NCBI GenBank assembly: GCA_002336815.1
Contig: DDEU01000030.1
Location: 1,565-20,086, forward strand
Source of the DNA: Chitinophagaceae bacterium UBA1946
GTDB taxonomy: Bacteria > Bacteroidota > Bacteroidia > Chitinophagales > Chitinophagaceae
DNA: 18,522 nt
Direction of reading: 5' to 3'
Of this stretch, positions 1 to 6,334 are shown piece by piece. The notes beneath the pieces were generated by a model. The model was not told the origin of the DNA, did not search any database, and saw only the letters and a list, made by a program, of their open reading frames with translations. Both the position numbers and the translations under genes were made by a program. Numbering within the stretch: the stretch's first letter is position 1; each line of letters starts with the position of its first letter.

Positions 1-23
1 ATGGAGCTGTGTTACAACTCCAT
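1..23. terminator. possible hairpin downstream of the desaturase gene
   Basis: Bases 1-10 and 14-23 form an imperfect inverted repeat (ATGGAGCTGT / ACAACTCCAT, one C-A mismatch, 3-nt loop). It lies about 54 nt beyond the stop codon of the minus-strand desaturase. The window ends exactly where a minus-strand T-tract would start, so a terminator cannot be confirmed. A second short palindrome (CAGTG-g-CACTG, 33-43) is followed by a T-rich stretch on the plus strand and could end a plus-strand gene lying to the left. Confidence 0.25.
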
Positions 24-76
24 TCAACCACGCAGTGGCACTGAATTATTTTTTATTGATATTGCTGAAAAGTAAA

Positions 77-1144
77 TTAACCTCTTCCCATCTGTTTCAG
101 GAAAGCTACATGCGATGCAACTGCCAGACGCATTTTTGGATATTCGATATACGGAACGTTATACTCCTCACAGGTTGCTTTAATGATCTTGCTGATGGCA
201 GGATAATGAATGTGTGAAACCCGTGGAAATAAATGATGCTCTATCTGGAAATTCAATCCACCCACCAACCAGGAGATCAACCTGTTCTTGGTAGCGAAAT
301 TCGCTGTTGTCTGCACCTGGTGAATGGCCCATTCATTTTCAATTTTATTGGTATCGCCATCCGGTACCGGGAAGGCTGTTTCTTCTACTGTATGTGCCAA
401 CTGGAACACAATGCTGATAATAAAACCGGTCACCATGCTGGCAATTAAAAAACCTACCGCCCATTTTACAAATCCAACGGTGTAGATGGGGATGGCCATA
501 AACAGGATGGCATATCCAACCTTTGCTCCCCAAAAACCAATATGCTCTTTGATGCTCATTTTTTTAATCGGCACTGAACCGATCTTCTTTTTAAAATATT
601 TTTGATAGTCTGTAAGGAACACCCAAATGAGGTGCAATAATGTATACAACGGCCATACATAATAATGCTGAAAGCGATGGATCTTATAACGCTTTTGCGT
701 GGTACACATACGCAGGTAAGGTTTGATCTCGATATCATCATCCACACCATCAATATTGGTATACGTGTGATGGATGATATTGTGCTTCATGCTCCACATG
801 ATATGACTGGCACCTAAAAAATTCACTGATACGGCGGCCAGTTTGTTAACAGTTTTGCTCTTGCTGAAACTACCATGACCACCATCGTGCATTACATTAA
901 AACCGATGGCAGCAGTAAAACAACCGATCAATACACATTCGATGATTGCCAGCAGGTTACCCGGTGTAAAATATACAAGGTGTACATACAAAGCGATGTA
1001 CATGGTGAAAAAGAGAATGGCCTTAAAAAACAGGCTGAAATTACCGGTAGAAGATTTCTTTTTATCTTCAAAATACTGGTTTACCCTGCGCTTTAATTCC
1101 TGCTGAAAGTTGTTGGAGCTTTGTAAAAATTTTGGAGTTGCCAT
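77..1144 (-). CDS. membrane fatty acid desaturase (acyl-lipid / acyl-CoA front-end type)
   Basis: This integral-membrane di-iron desaturase inserts a double bond into fatty acyl chains of membrane lipids or acyl-CoA, using O2 and an electron donor. Counting from the chosen ATG (355 aa), all three histidine boxes are visible: HDGGH at about residues 86-90, HNIIHH at about 121-126, and QIEHH at about 300-304. The Q in the third box is typical of the delta-6/linoleoyl-CoA-like branch. Hydrophobic stretches at about 43-83 and 205-250 fit the usual four membrane helices. There is no N-terminal cytochrome b5 domain, so a separate ferredoxin or cytochrome must supply electrons. A longer reading frame reaches a GTG at 1258, but the extra 38 residues do not resemble the family, whereas MATPKF from the ATG at 1144 does. 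No strong ribosome-binding site is visible, as usual for the phylum. The regiospecificity cannot be told from sequence. Confidence 0.93.
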   Translation of the reverse strand: MATPKFLQSSNNFQQELKRRVNQYFEDKKKSSTGNFSLFFKAILFFTMYIALYVHLVYFTPGNLLAIIECVLIGCFTAAIGFNVMHDGGHGSFSKSKTVNKLAAVSVNFLGASHIMWSMKHNIIHHTYTNIDGVDDDIEIKPYLRMCTTQKRYKIHRFQHYYVWPLYTLLHLIWVFLTDYQKYFKKKIGSVPIKKMSIKEHIGFWGAKVGYAILFMAIPIYTVGFVKWAVGFLIASMVTGFIISIVFQLAHTVEETAFPVPDGDTNKIENEWAIHQVQTTANFATKNRLISWLVGGLNFQIEHHLFPRVSHIHYPAISKIIKATCEEYNVPYIEYPKMRLAVASHVAFLKQMGRG

Positions 1145-1270
1145 TACGTGGATTGCATTTTTTAACAGGGTCGCAAGGTACAAATTAATACGCCAAGTAG
1201 CAGCGTTTTGTTTAAGATTTAACGTATACTGATTAAAATCATGCAACCCTTGCTGCACTGAAAAAGAAGA

Positions 1271-1999
1271 TCAGGTACGGTTGGTTACCAGTGCGTTAAG
1301 ACTTGAGAACCCAACCATTTTTTTGCTGATGAAACCCTCGCCATATTTTACCCCGATCATTTTGCCCATCATTTTGCAGCGGTAGATCACGCTCTCTAAA
1401 AAATCAGGGGTGGAGATATAGGTTTGCGGCTCATCACCACCAGGGCTGTTGAACTGGGTTCCATAGGCTTTGATGCTTTCGATCTTTTCGTCCATTACAT
1501 CTGAAATGTCGATCACAAAATCAGGTTCAAGATACCTATCCTGTATGTAGTTAAACACATAAGCAGGTTTCCATGCTTCCTGCAAAACTTCGTTGTGAAA
1601 AGTTTCTATTTTACGCAGGCCAGCTAAAAAAGCAGCCTCCTCTACCAACCGGGCGCTTCTGCCATGATCGGGATGACGGTCTTCCGGCGCATTGCAAAGG
1701 ATGATCTCCGGCTGGTACCTCCTGATAGCAGCAATAATGGTACGCTGGTGCGCTTCATCATTTTTAAAAAAGCCATCGGCCATGCCCAGGTTTTCCCTGG
1801 CATCCAGGTGAAGGATCTTTGCCGCCAACGCAGCTTCCTGTTCCCTGATAGCTGCAGATCCCCGGGTACCCAATTCGCCCCTGGTAAGATCAACCACCCC
1901 TGTTTTTTTACCTCTTAATTTTTCTACCAGTAATACGCCGCTGCAGGATAATTCTACATCATCGGGATGAACGCCAAAGGCGAGTAAGTCGAGTTTCAT
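1271..1999 (-). CDS. bshB1: bacillithiol biosynthesis deacetylase BshB1
   Basis: Zinc-dependent N-deacetylase of the PIG-L/LmbE family (242 aa). It removes the acetyl group from GlcNAc-malate to give GlcN-malate, the second step of bacillithiol synthesis in the cytosol. Visible motifs: HPDD at residues 11-14 (zinc ligands and catalytic Asp), GELGTRG at about 41-47, an IREQE segment, and HPDH at about 109-112 (third zinc ligand). The GELGTRG and YGTQF segments are characteristic of the BshB1 branch rather than other LmbE proteins. The ATG at 1999 gives the classical MKLDLLAFGVHPDD start; the frame stays open upstream to a TTG near 2110, but that part runs through repeat DNA and is unlikely to be translated. 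bshA and bshC are not in the window, as is common in this phylum where the pathway genes are scattered. A heptad repeat array lies 3 nt upstream of the start codon. Confidence 0.93.
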   Translation of the reverse strand: MKLDLLAFGVHPDDVELSCSGVLLVEKLRGKKTGVVDLTRGELGTRGSAAIREQEAALAAKILHLDARENLGMADGFFKNDEAHQRTIIAAIRRYQPEIILCNAPEDRHPDHGRSARLVEEAAFLAGLRKIETFHNEVLQEAWKPAYVFNYIQDRYLEPDFVIDISDVMDEKIESIKAYGTQFNSPGGDEPQTYISTPDFLESVIYRCKMMGKMIGVKYGEGFISKKMVGFSSLNALVTNRT

Positions 2000-2002
2000 G
2001 CG

Positions 2003-2037
2003 AAGGTTTAAAGTTGAAGGTTCAAGGTTTAAAGTTG
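2003..2037. repeat. heptad repeat array, TTTAAAG family, left arm
   Basis: Five consecutive 7-nt units (aaggttt, aaagttg, aaggttc, aaggttt, aaagttg) without indels, immediately upstream of the bshB1 start codon. The 10-mer GTTTAAAGTT occurs at 2006-2015 and 2027-2036, and its reverse complement at 2120-2129 in the facing array. On the transcript the two arrays could pair across a spacer of about 80 nt. Confidence 0.8.
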
Positions 2038-2119
2038 CTGAACCGGGGAACAAAGTTAGCTGTAAAGGAGAAATAATAAAAGAAGCGCCAAATGAAGTGA
2101 ACTCCGGCAATCAGGAAAA

Positions 2120-2154
2120 AACTTTAAACTATTAAACTTGCAACCTTTCAACTT
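2120..2154. repeat. heptad repeat array, TTTAAAG family, right arm
   Basis: Five 7-nt units in reverse orientation (aacttta, aactatt, aaacttg, caacctt, tcaactt). The array contains AACTTTAAAC, the reverse complement of two sites in the array at 2003-2037. It runs over the last codons of the DUF4294 gene, whose stop codon occupies 2148-2150. Confidence 0.75.
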
Positions 2155-2771
2155 CTGTATCCATACATCCTTTCTACTTCTTTCACGATCTTTTCCATCT
2201 CGGCCTCATCGCCGTTTTTATCGTAGGGCTGCTTGAGATTGCTGCCAAAAAAGAATGCCACTGTCTGGTAAAATCTTGCTATAAAACCACCTTTGTATTC
2301 CTTAATGATCTCGTAACAATTGTTACCGGTTTCCCGGTTAATGAGTTTCATGAGCACTTTTCCCTGGTACACCGAAAGATTCATCAAAGGATCGGCAAAT
2401 TCTTTTTTCAGTTCTTTCTCTCTTGACTTGATATATTTTTTCCGCTCTTCTTTATTGCTGACATTCACCAGGTGGGCGTTGATATCATTCATTACAAGAC
2501 CGGCTTTTTTTGCATAGGGAAAAGTAACATAAATGGCGTTTCGTAACCTTGTCCACTCCGCCCTCGCATTGGCCTGTGCCCGGCTTTCTTTATTGAAAAG
2601 GGTGACCGGCTGAAGTGTTTTGGCTTCAATGGTATCGCCCATATAGATCACCGCAGTACTTAGGATGGTATCATTGGCGGCATATTGAGCGCCGGCTTTG
2701 CCTGCAATAAAAATGCAGCAGAGCGTAAAGAGACCTGCCCCAAAAAAATTATATCTTGATCGATGCTGCAT
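2148..2771 (-). CDS. DUF4294 domain-containing exported protein
   Basis: A 207-aa protein recognised as DUF4294, a Bacteroidota-restricted family of unknown function. It begins with a basic start and a hydrophobic segment (residues about 8-28) ending AGKAGAQ, a plausible signal peptide cleaved after about residue 28, so it should act in the periplasm or outer membrane. The family core is seen as WTRLRNAIYVTFPYA (73-87), a charged, probably helical middle (about 105-127), and QGKVLMKLINRETGNNCYEI (136-155) followed by KEYKGGFIARFYQTVAFFFG (157-176). The ATG at 2771 gives the expected length. The gene runs in the same direction as bshB1 148 bp downstream, with a pair of inverted heptad arrays between them; whether they are co-transcribed is not clear. 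Function is unknown. Confidence 0.85.
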   Translation of the reverse strand: MQHRSRYNFFGAGLFTLCCIFIAGKAGAQYAANDTILSTAVIYMGDTIEAKTLQPVTLFNKESRAQANARAEWTRLRNAIYVTFPYAKKAGLVMNDINAHLVNVSNKEERKKYIKSREKELKKEFADPLMNLSVYQGKVLMKLINRETGNNCYEIIKEYKGGFIARFYQTVAFFFGSNLKQPYDKNGDEAEMEKIVKEVERMYGYRS

Positions 2772-2854
2772 TGTACCTGGTAAATTTACGGAGAAACGCC
2801 AGAACGGATCCCCGCAACTGTTAAACTGATCTAAATATTTCGCTTCTCCCTTCC

Positions 2855-2889
2855 ACCTTAAACCTTCACCCTTTCAACCTTTCAACTTT
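2855..2889. repeat. heptad repeat array, TTTAAAG family, single arm
   Basis: Five 7-nt units (accttaa, accttca, ccctttc, aaccttt, caacttt) lie directly after the stop codon (2891-2893) of the YitT-family gene. Orientation and wording match the right arm at 2120-2154 (both contain CAACCTTTCAACTT), but no facing left arm is seen between 2772 and 2855. Confidence 0.7.
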
Positions 2890-2890
2890 C

Positions 2891-3856
2891 TCAGTGCTTC
2901 AAAGGCCTTTTCTTGATCATCCCACCCTTTGTATCTTTTACACTGTTCATTACTACAAACGAATGCGGATCAATTTTTTGTATCTCCGTATTCAGCCTGT
3001 TTAGTTCAAGCCTCGTGATCACGGTATAAATGATATCGGTATCCTTTGTTTCGCCCCGCTTTCCAAACCCTCTCCTGCCGCTAAAAATGGTAACACCCCG
3101 GCCCAGTTTGTTGATGATCATCTCCCTTATTTCTTCAGAATGTGTTGAGATAATGTTCACGCCGATGTATTCTTCAATGCCTTCTACGATAAAGTCGAGC
3201 GTTTTGGAAGCAGATAAATACGTGATCATCGAATACATGGCAATCTCAACAGAAAGAAAATAGGCACCGGCAGAAAAAATAAGGATGTTGATAAGAATGA
3301 TGATATCGCCAATGGTAGTTCCAAACTTTTTACTGAGAAAAATTGCCAGCACTTCTGTGCCATCAATTACGGCGCCGCCTCTTACTGCCAACCCAATACC
3401 AGCCCCCAGGAAAAAACCTCCGAACACCGCCACCAGCAGGTTATCGTTGGTTACATTGGGAAAATGCACTGTAGCAACGCAGAGCGCCAGTCCGCCAATG
3501 GCCAGCGCCGTTTTAATGGCAAAGTTCCGGCCCATCACTATATAGGCCAATATGAAAAATGGAATGTTCACACAAACGATCAATATCGACAAGGGTATTT
3601 TAGTGATGCTTGAGATGAGCAGCGAAATACCCGTGGCCCCGCCATCGATAAAATGATTGGTGAGCAAAAAACCCTTGAAGCCAAAAGAAGCAGCAAATAT
3701 TCCGGCCGTGATGAGGATGGCATCTTTCACATACCGCCGCAACATGATCTTTAGCTCCCTAAAACGTTTTGCCCGCTGGTAAGTACTGTAGGCTTTTTCA
3801 CTCCCATCCTCTCCAAGCACCGTGTTGACAATCGTATTTTTTAAGTTTTGATTCAT
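2891..3856 (-). CDS. YitT family membrane protein (YitT_membrane + DUF2179)
   Basis: A 321-aa inner-membrane protein with the YitT architecture: about five to six membrane helices (residues about 45-215) followed by a soluble C-terminal DUF2179 domain (about 228-307, beginning GVNIISTHSEEIREMIINKL). Family landmarks include GFKGFLLTNHFIDGGATGIS near residues 59-78 and RGGAVIDGTEVLAIFLSKK near 159-177. Some relatives have been linked to transport in firmicutes, but no substrate is established here. The N-terminal 40 residues before the first helix are a charged cytoplasmic extension. The frame opens at a TTG (3880), but the ATG at 3856 (MNQNLKN) is the better start and is preceded by a candidate promoter. 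The gene is divergent from the nucleoid-protein gene. Confidence 0.87.
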   Translation of the reverse strand: MNQNLKNTIVNTVLGEDGSEKAYSTYQRAKRFRELKIMLRRYVKDAILITAGIFAASFGFKGFLLTNHFIDGGATGISLLISSITKIPLSILIVCVNIPFFILAYIVMGRNFAIKTALAIGGLALCVATVHFPNVTNDNLLVAVFGGFFLGAGIGLAVRGGAVIDGTEVLAIFLSKKFGTTIGDIIILINILIFSAGAYFLSVEIAMYSMITYLSASKTLDFIVEGIEEYIGVNIISTHSEEIREMIINKLGRGVTIFSGRRGFGKRGETKDTDIIYTVITRLELNRLNTEIQKIDPHSFVVMNSVKDTKGGMIKKRPLKH

Positions 3857-3885
3857 AGACCTGGTTTTAGCGATGACCAATTATT

Positions 3886-3916
3886 TAAAAATAGCCAATC
3901 AGGGTTGATACGCCAA
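3886..3916 (-). promoter_or_regulatory. candidate promoter for the yitT-family gene
   Basis: On the minus strand, TTG (3914-3916) is followed after 20 nt by TATTTTTA (3886-3893), one mismatch from the Bacteroidota -7 consensus TAnnTTTG with the expected -33 spacing. The start site would fall near 3879, leaving about 23 nt before the ATG at 3856. This is a consensus match only. Confidence 0.4.
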
Positions 3917-3975
3917 CCGAAAAGCGGAAATGAGTGGCCAGGTATTTTTATTTTTCACCAATGCATCATTTAGCC

Positions 3976-3983
3976 TATACTTG
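3976..3983 (+). promoter_or_regulatory. candidate -7 box for the nucleoid-associated protein gene
   Basis: TATACTTG is one mismatch from the Bacteroidota -7 element TAnnTTTG and lies 42 nt before the ATG at 4026. The -33 region is only T-rich (TTTTTC). If real, transcription starts after the alternative ATG at 3930, which supports 4026 as the start codon. Confidence 0.35.
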
Positions 3984-4025
3984 CACCCGTTTATAAATGA
4001 TTATTTACGCAAACGTCCATCTTAC

Positions 4026-5078
4026 ATGATATCATACGTTGAAGCCACCCTGCAAAGCCTGTCTATTCATAAAACCGGTAACAAACACCTGGAAGAACCA
4101 TTAAGACTAAGCGAACAGCCACTGGTGCTGGAGGATGACATTCTCAGCGATCTGCTAATGCAGTATTTTTTACAACCTTTTGAAAAAGTAAATGAGATCT
4201 ACCGTCTCAATCATACATCCGGCAACCTGCAATTGAATGAAGTATATCATTTTGCAGAGAACATTTTCAGTAATGCCAAAAATTTTCATGCCAACAGTTG
4301 CCAGTTGGCCAAACATTTATATGAACTGGCCAATCATCCTAAAATAAAAAGTGGTGAATTATACGTGGTGCATTTAAACAATTTGCAAATTGAAGGCGAA
4401 CTGCATGATGCGATTGGCATTTTTAAATCTGAACAAAAAGAACCTTATTTAACTGTATCGCAGGAAGAAGCTGGTTTTGGTTTACAATACCAGCAGGAAG
4501 CCATCAATATAAAAAAATTAGACAAGGGTTGTATTATTTTCAACACCGAAAAAGAAGAAGGTTATAAAGTAGCAGTGGTAGATACTGCCAACCGCACCGA
4601 AGCTGCTTACTGGATGGATGAGTTCCTGCAATTGAAAGTACGCAACGACAATTACAACCAAACCAGTAATGTACTGAGTGTTTACAAAACTTTTGTGACA
4701 GAAAAATTAGACGAGGTATTTGATGCGTCCAAAGCAGATAAAATAGATCTGCTCAATCGCTCTATCAATTATTTTAAAAAGAAAGATCATTTTGACCTGG
4801 AAGAATTTTCAAATGAAGTGATTGCCAACGAAGAAGGCATTGCGATGTTTAAAGATTATAAAAAACAATATGAACAGGAATTTGATGCTCCGATTGAGAA
4901 TTCTTTTGCCATCAATAATTCGGCTGTAAAAAAACAGGCCAGGGTGTATAAAAGCGTGTTGAAACTCGATCGCAATTTTCACATCTACATACACGGTAAT
5001 AAAGAATTGATCGAAAAAGGTTTTGACCAGGAGAAGAACATGAATTATTACAAAGTATATTTTAAAGAAGAGCAGTAA
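4026..5078 (+). CDS. nucleoid-associated protein, NdpA/YejK (37-kDa) family
   Basis: A 350-aa cytosolic protein of the family of E. coli YejK/NdpA, which binds the nucleoid; the exact role is poorly defined. Recognisable family wording includes the N-terminal strand ending SLSIHKTGNK, followed by LRLSEQPLVL and DDILSDLLMQYFLQPF, then LNEVYHFAENIF, LAKHLYELANHPKIKSGELYVVHL in the central core, and DRNFHIYIHGNKELIEKGFD near the C-terminus. The frame begins at an ATG at 3930, but the first 32 residues do not look like the family and the ATG at 4026 (MISYVEATLQ) aligns with the expected N-terminus. It is the only plus-strand gene here, divergent from the YitT-family gene and convergent with rluF. 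Nothing indicates truncation. Confidence 0.88.
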   Translation: MISYVEATLQSLSIHKTGNKHLEEPLRLSEQPLVLEDDILSDLLMQYFLQPFEKVNEIYRLNHTSGNLQLNEVYHFAENIFSNAKNFHANSCQLAKHLYELANHPKIKSGELYVVHLNNLQIEGELHDAIGIFKSEQKEPYLTVSQEEAGFGLQYQQEAINIKKLDKGCIIFNTEKEEGYKVAVVDTANRTEAAYWMDEFLQLKVRNDNYNQTSNVLSVYKTFVTEKLDEVFDASKADKIDLLNRSINYFKKKDHFDLEEFSNEVIANEEGIAMFKDYKKQYEQEFDAPIENSFAINNSAVKKQARVYKSVLKLDRNFHIYIHGNKELIEKGFDQEKNMNYYKVYFKEEQ

Positions 5079-5391
5079 TAAGCTGATGCCTGCGGAATTC
5101 CCCGGCATAACGATCGGTTTTATGCAACTCTTTTCCGGTGTTTTGATCGCATGGATGAAAACCTGCATTGTAATAAGTAGCGGGATAGTGGTTCACCACA
5201 GCTGCTGCAGTAGCTGTTTTGTAGCAGCAAAACAAACAGCCAGGTTTACATTATTTTTTACTACTTAAAATACTGTTGCCAAAGATGATCGGCTATGTTG
5301 AATAACGGTTGCTTTATTTTGCCAGCTATAGGAAAAGTTAGTGCCAGCCCTCTCTGTTGTACGAGGAAAGCTATGCATCTCTTAAGACATT
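5079..5391. other. convergent intergenic region with short hairpins, no supported gene
   Basis: This 313-bp stretch lies between the 3' ends of the nucleoid-protein gene and rluF. No protein family is recognised in any frame. It holds small inverted repeats: GTGGttcaCCAC at 5188-5199 and GCTGTT/AACAGC at 5213-5218 and 5235-5240 around a GTTTTG/CAAAAC inner stem, then a T-rich run at about 5251-5258. A two-way terminator would be expected here, but no hairpin is directly followed by a T-tract. Confidence 0.5.
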
Positions 5392-6141
5392 TTATTCATC
5401 CCAGCCAGATTCATTACTGGTATTTCCACCTGCAGTTTTACTGGATTGCGCCACCGAAATTTCCATTGTCTTTAATTCTTCAGGGGTAAAGTAGCGCCAT
5501 TTACCAACCGGTAAGTTTGCCAGTGAAAGGTGCATGATCCTTGTACGTTTGAGCGTATCCACTTCATATCCCAGGGCAGTACACATACGCCTGATCTGCC
5601 TGTTCAACCCCTGTGTGAGTATGATGCGAAAGCGGTTCTTCCCTTCCTGTTTTACAAAACATTTTTTTGTAACTACGCCCAGTATCTTTACGCCGTTACT
5701 CATCTTATGAATAAAATCCGCACCAATGGGTTTATCAACCGTTACCACGTATTCTTTCTCATGATTGTTGCCTGCCCGCAATATCTTATTTACAATATCA
5801 CCATCATTCGTTAAAAATATCAGGCCCTCCGAAGGCTTATCCAACCGGCCGATAGGAAATATTCTGTTCTTATAATTGATAAAGGAGATGATATTGCTTT
5901 TGTCTTTCAGATCTGTGGTACAGGTTATGCCAACAGGTTTGTTGAAGGCTATATAAACAGTTTTGTCTTTTTTCTTAATGGGTTCGCCATCTATTTCCAC
6001 CACATCGCCCGGATTAACCCTGTTGCCCTTGATGGCCACATTGTCATTGATGGTTACTCTTCCCTGGTCAATATAATTATCCGCTTCCCGCCGGGAACAA
6101 AAACCTGTTTCACTGATGTACTTGTTTAGACTTTTATCCAT
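5392..6141 (-). CDS. rluF: 23S rRNA pseudouridine synthase RluF
   Basis: A 249-aa RNA-modifying enzyme of the RsuA/RluB/E/F branch. RluF converts U2604 of 23S rRNA to pseudouridine. An N-terminal S4 RNA-binding domain spans residues 1-55 (NKYISETGFCSRREADNYI is the S4 signature). The catalytic domain follows, with IGRLDKPSEGLIFLTNDGD at about 97-115 and catalytic Asp101. Near the C-terminus, LTQGLNRQIRRMCTALGYEV (175-194) and the RTRIMHLSL segment are typical of the RluF subgroup, as is the LRAGNNHEKEY segment. The last 20 or so residues are a polar, probably disordered tail. The ATG at 6141 is the natural start; a -7-like box ends only 7 nt upstream, so the transcript may be nearly leaderless. 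Convergent with the nucleoid-protein gene. Confidence 0.93.
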   Translation of the reverse strand: MDKSLNKYISETGFCSRREADNYIDQGRVTINDNVAIKGNRVNPGDVVEIDGEPIKKKDKTVYIAFNKPVGITCTTDLKDKSNIISFINYKNRIFPIGRLDKPSEGLIFLTNDGDIVNKILRAGNNHEKEYVVTVDKPIGADFIHKMSNGVKILGVVTKKCFVKQEGKNRFRIILTQGLNRQIRRMCTALGYEVDTLKRTRIMHLSLANLPVGKWRYFTPEELKTMEISVAQSSKTAGGNTSNESGWDE

Positions 6142-6148
6142 GAGGATT

Positions 6149-6178
6149 CAAAAATAAGCCATTTGCGTTTCATGCAAA
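6149..6178 (-). promoter_or_regulatory. candidate promoter for rluF
   Basis: On the minus strand, TTTG (6175-6178), an 18-nt spacer, then TATTTTTG (6149-6156), an exact match to TAnnTTTG. The box ends 7 nt before the rluF ATG, so the predicted start site is at or next to the start codon. The -33 region overlaps an inverted repeat TTTGC-n7-GCAAA (6162-6178), a possible operator. Confidence 0.5.
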
Positions 6179-6286
6179 TACCTGCCCTTCTTAGCAAGCG
6201 CTGACACGAAAACCATAGCATTTCGTGATCGCATTTTTCCAGCAGGCCAGAACATTAAATTTTCACCTGGCTAATTATAAAAAAAC

Positions 6287-6311
6287 AAGAGGCGCCATTA
6301 AAGCGCCTCTT
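6287..6311. terminator. intrinsic terminator of the TIG-domain lipoprotein gene
   Basis: A perfect 9-bp stem (AAGAGGCGC / GCGCCTCTT) with a 7-nt loop (6296-6302). Read on the minus strand it is followed by a T-run (GTTTTTTAT), 24 nt after the stop codon at 6335. On the plus strand the stem is followed by A-rich sequence, so it mainly serves the minus-strand gene. Confidence 0.85.
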
Positions 6312-6334
6312 AAAAAATTTATGATAGTTGCTTA

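Noticed and set aside
1145..1258. GTG-initiated N-terminal extension of the desaturase
   Set aside because: No family similarity; the ATG at 1144 gives the usual length and N-terminus.
3930..4025. Longer start (ATG at 3930) for the nucleoid-associated protein
   Set aside because: The extra residues do not resemble the family and a candidate -7 box lies within them.
5086..5268. 60-codon plus-strand open frame just after the nucleoid-protein gene
   Set aside because: Unusual composition, no recognised family and no promoter-like signal; treated as non-coding.
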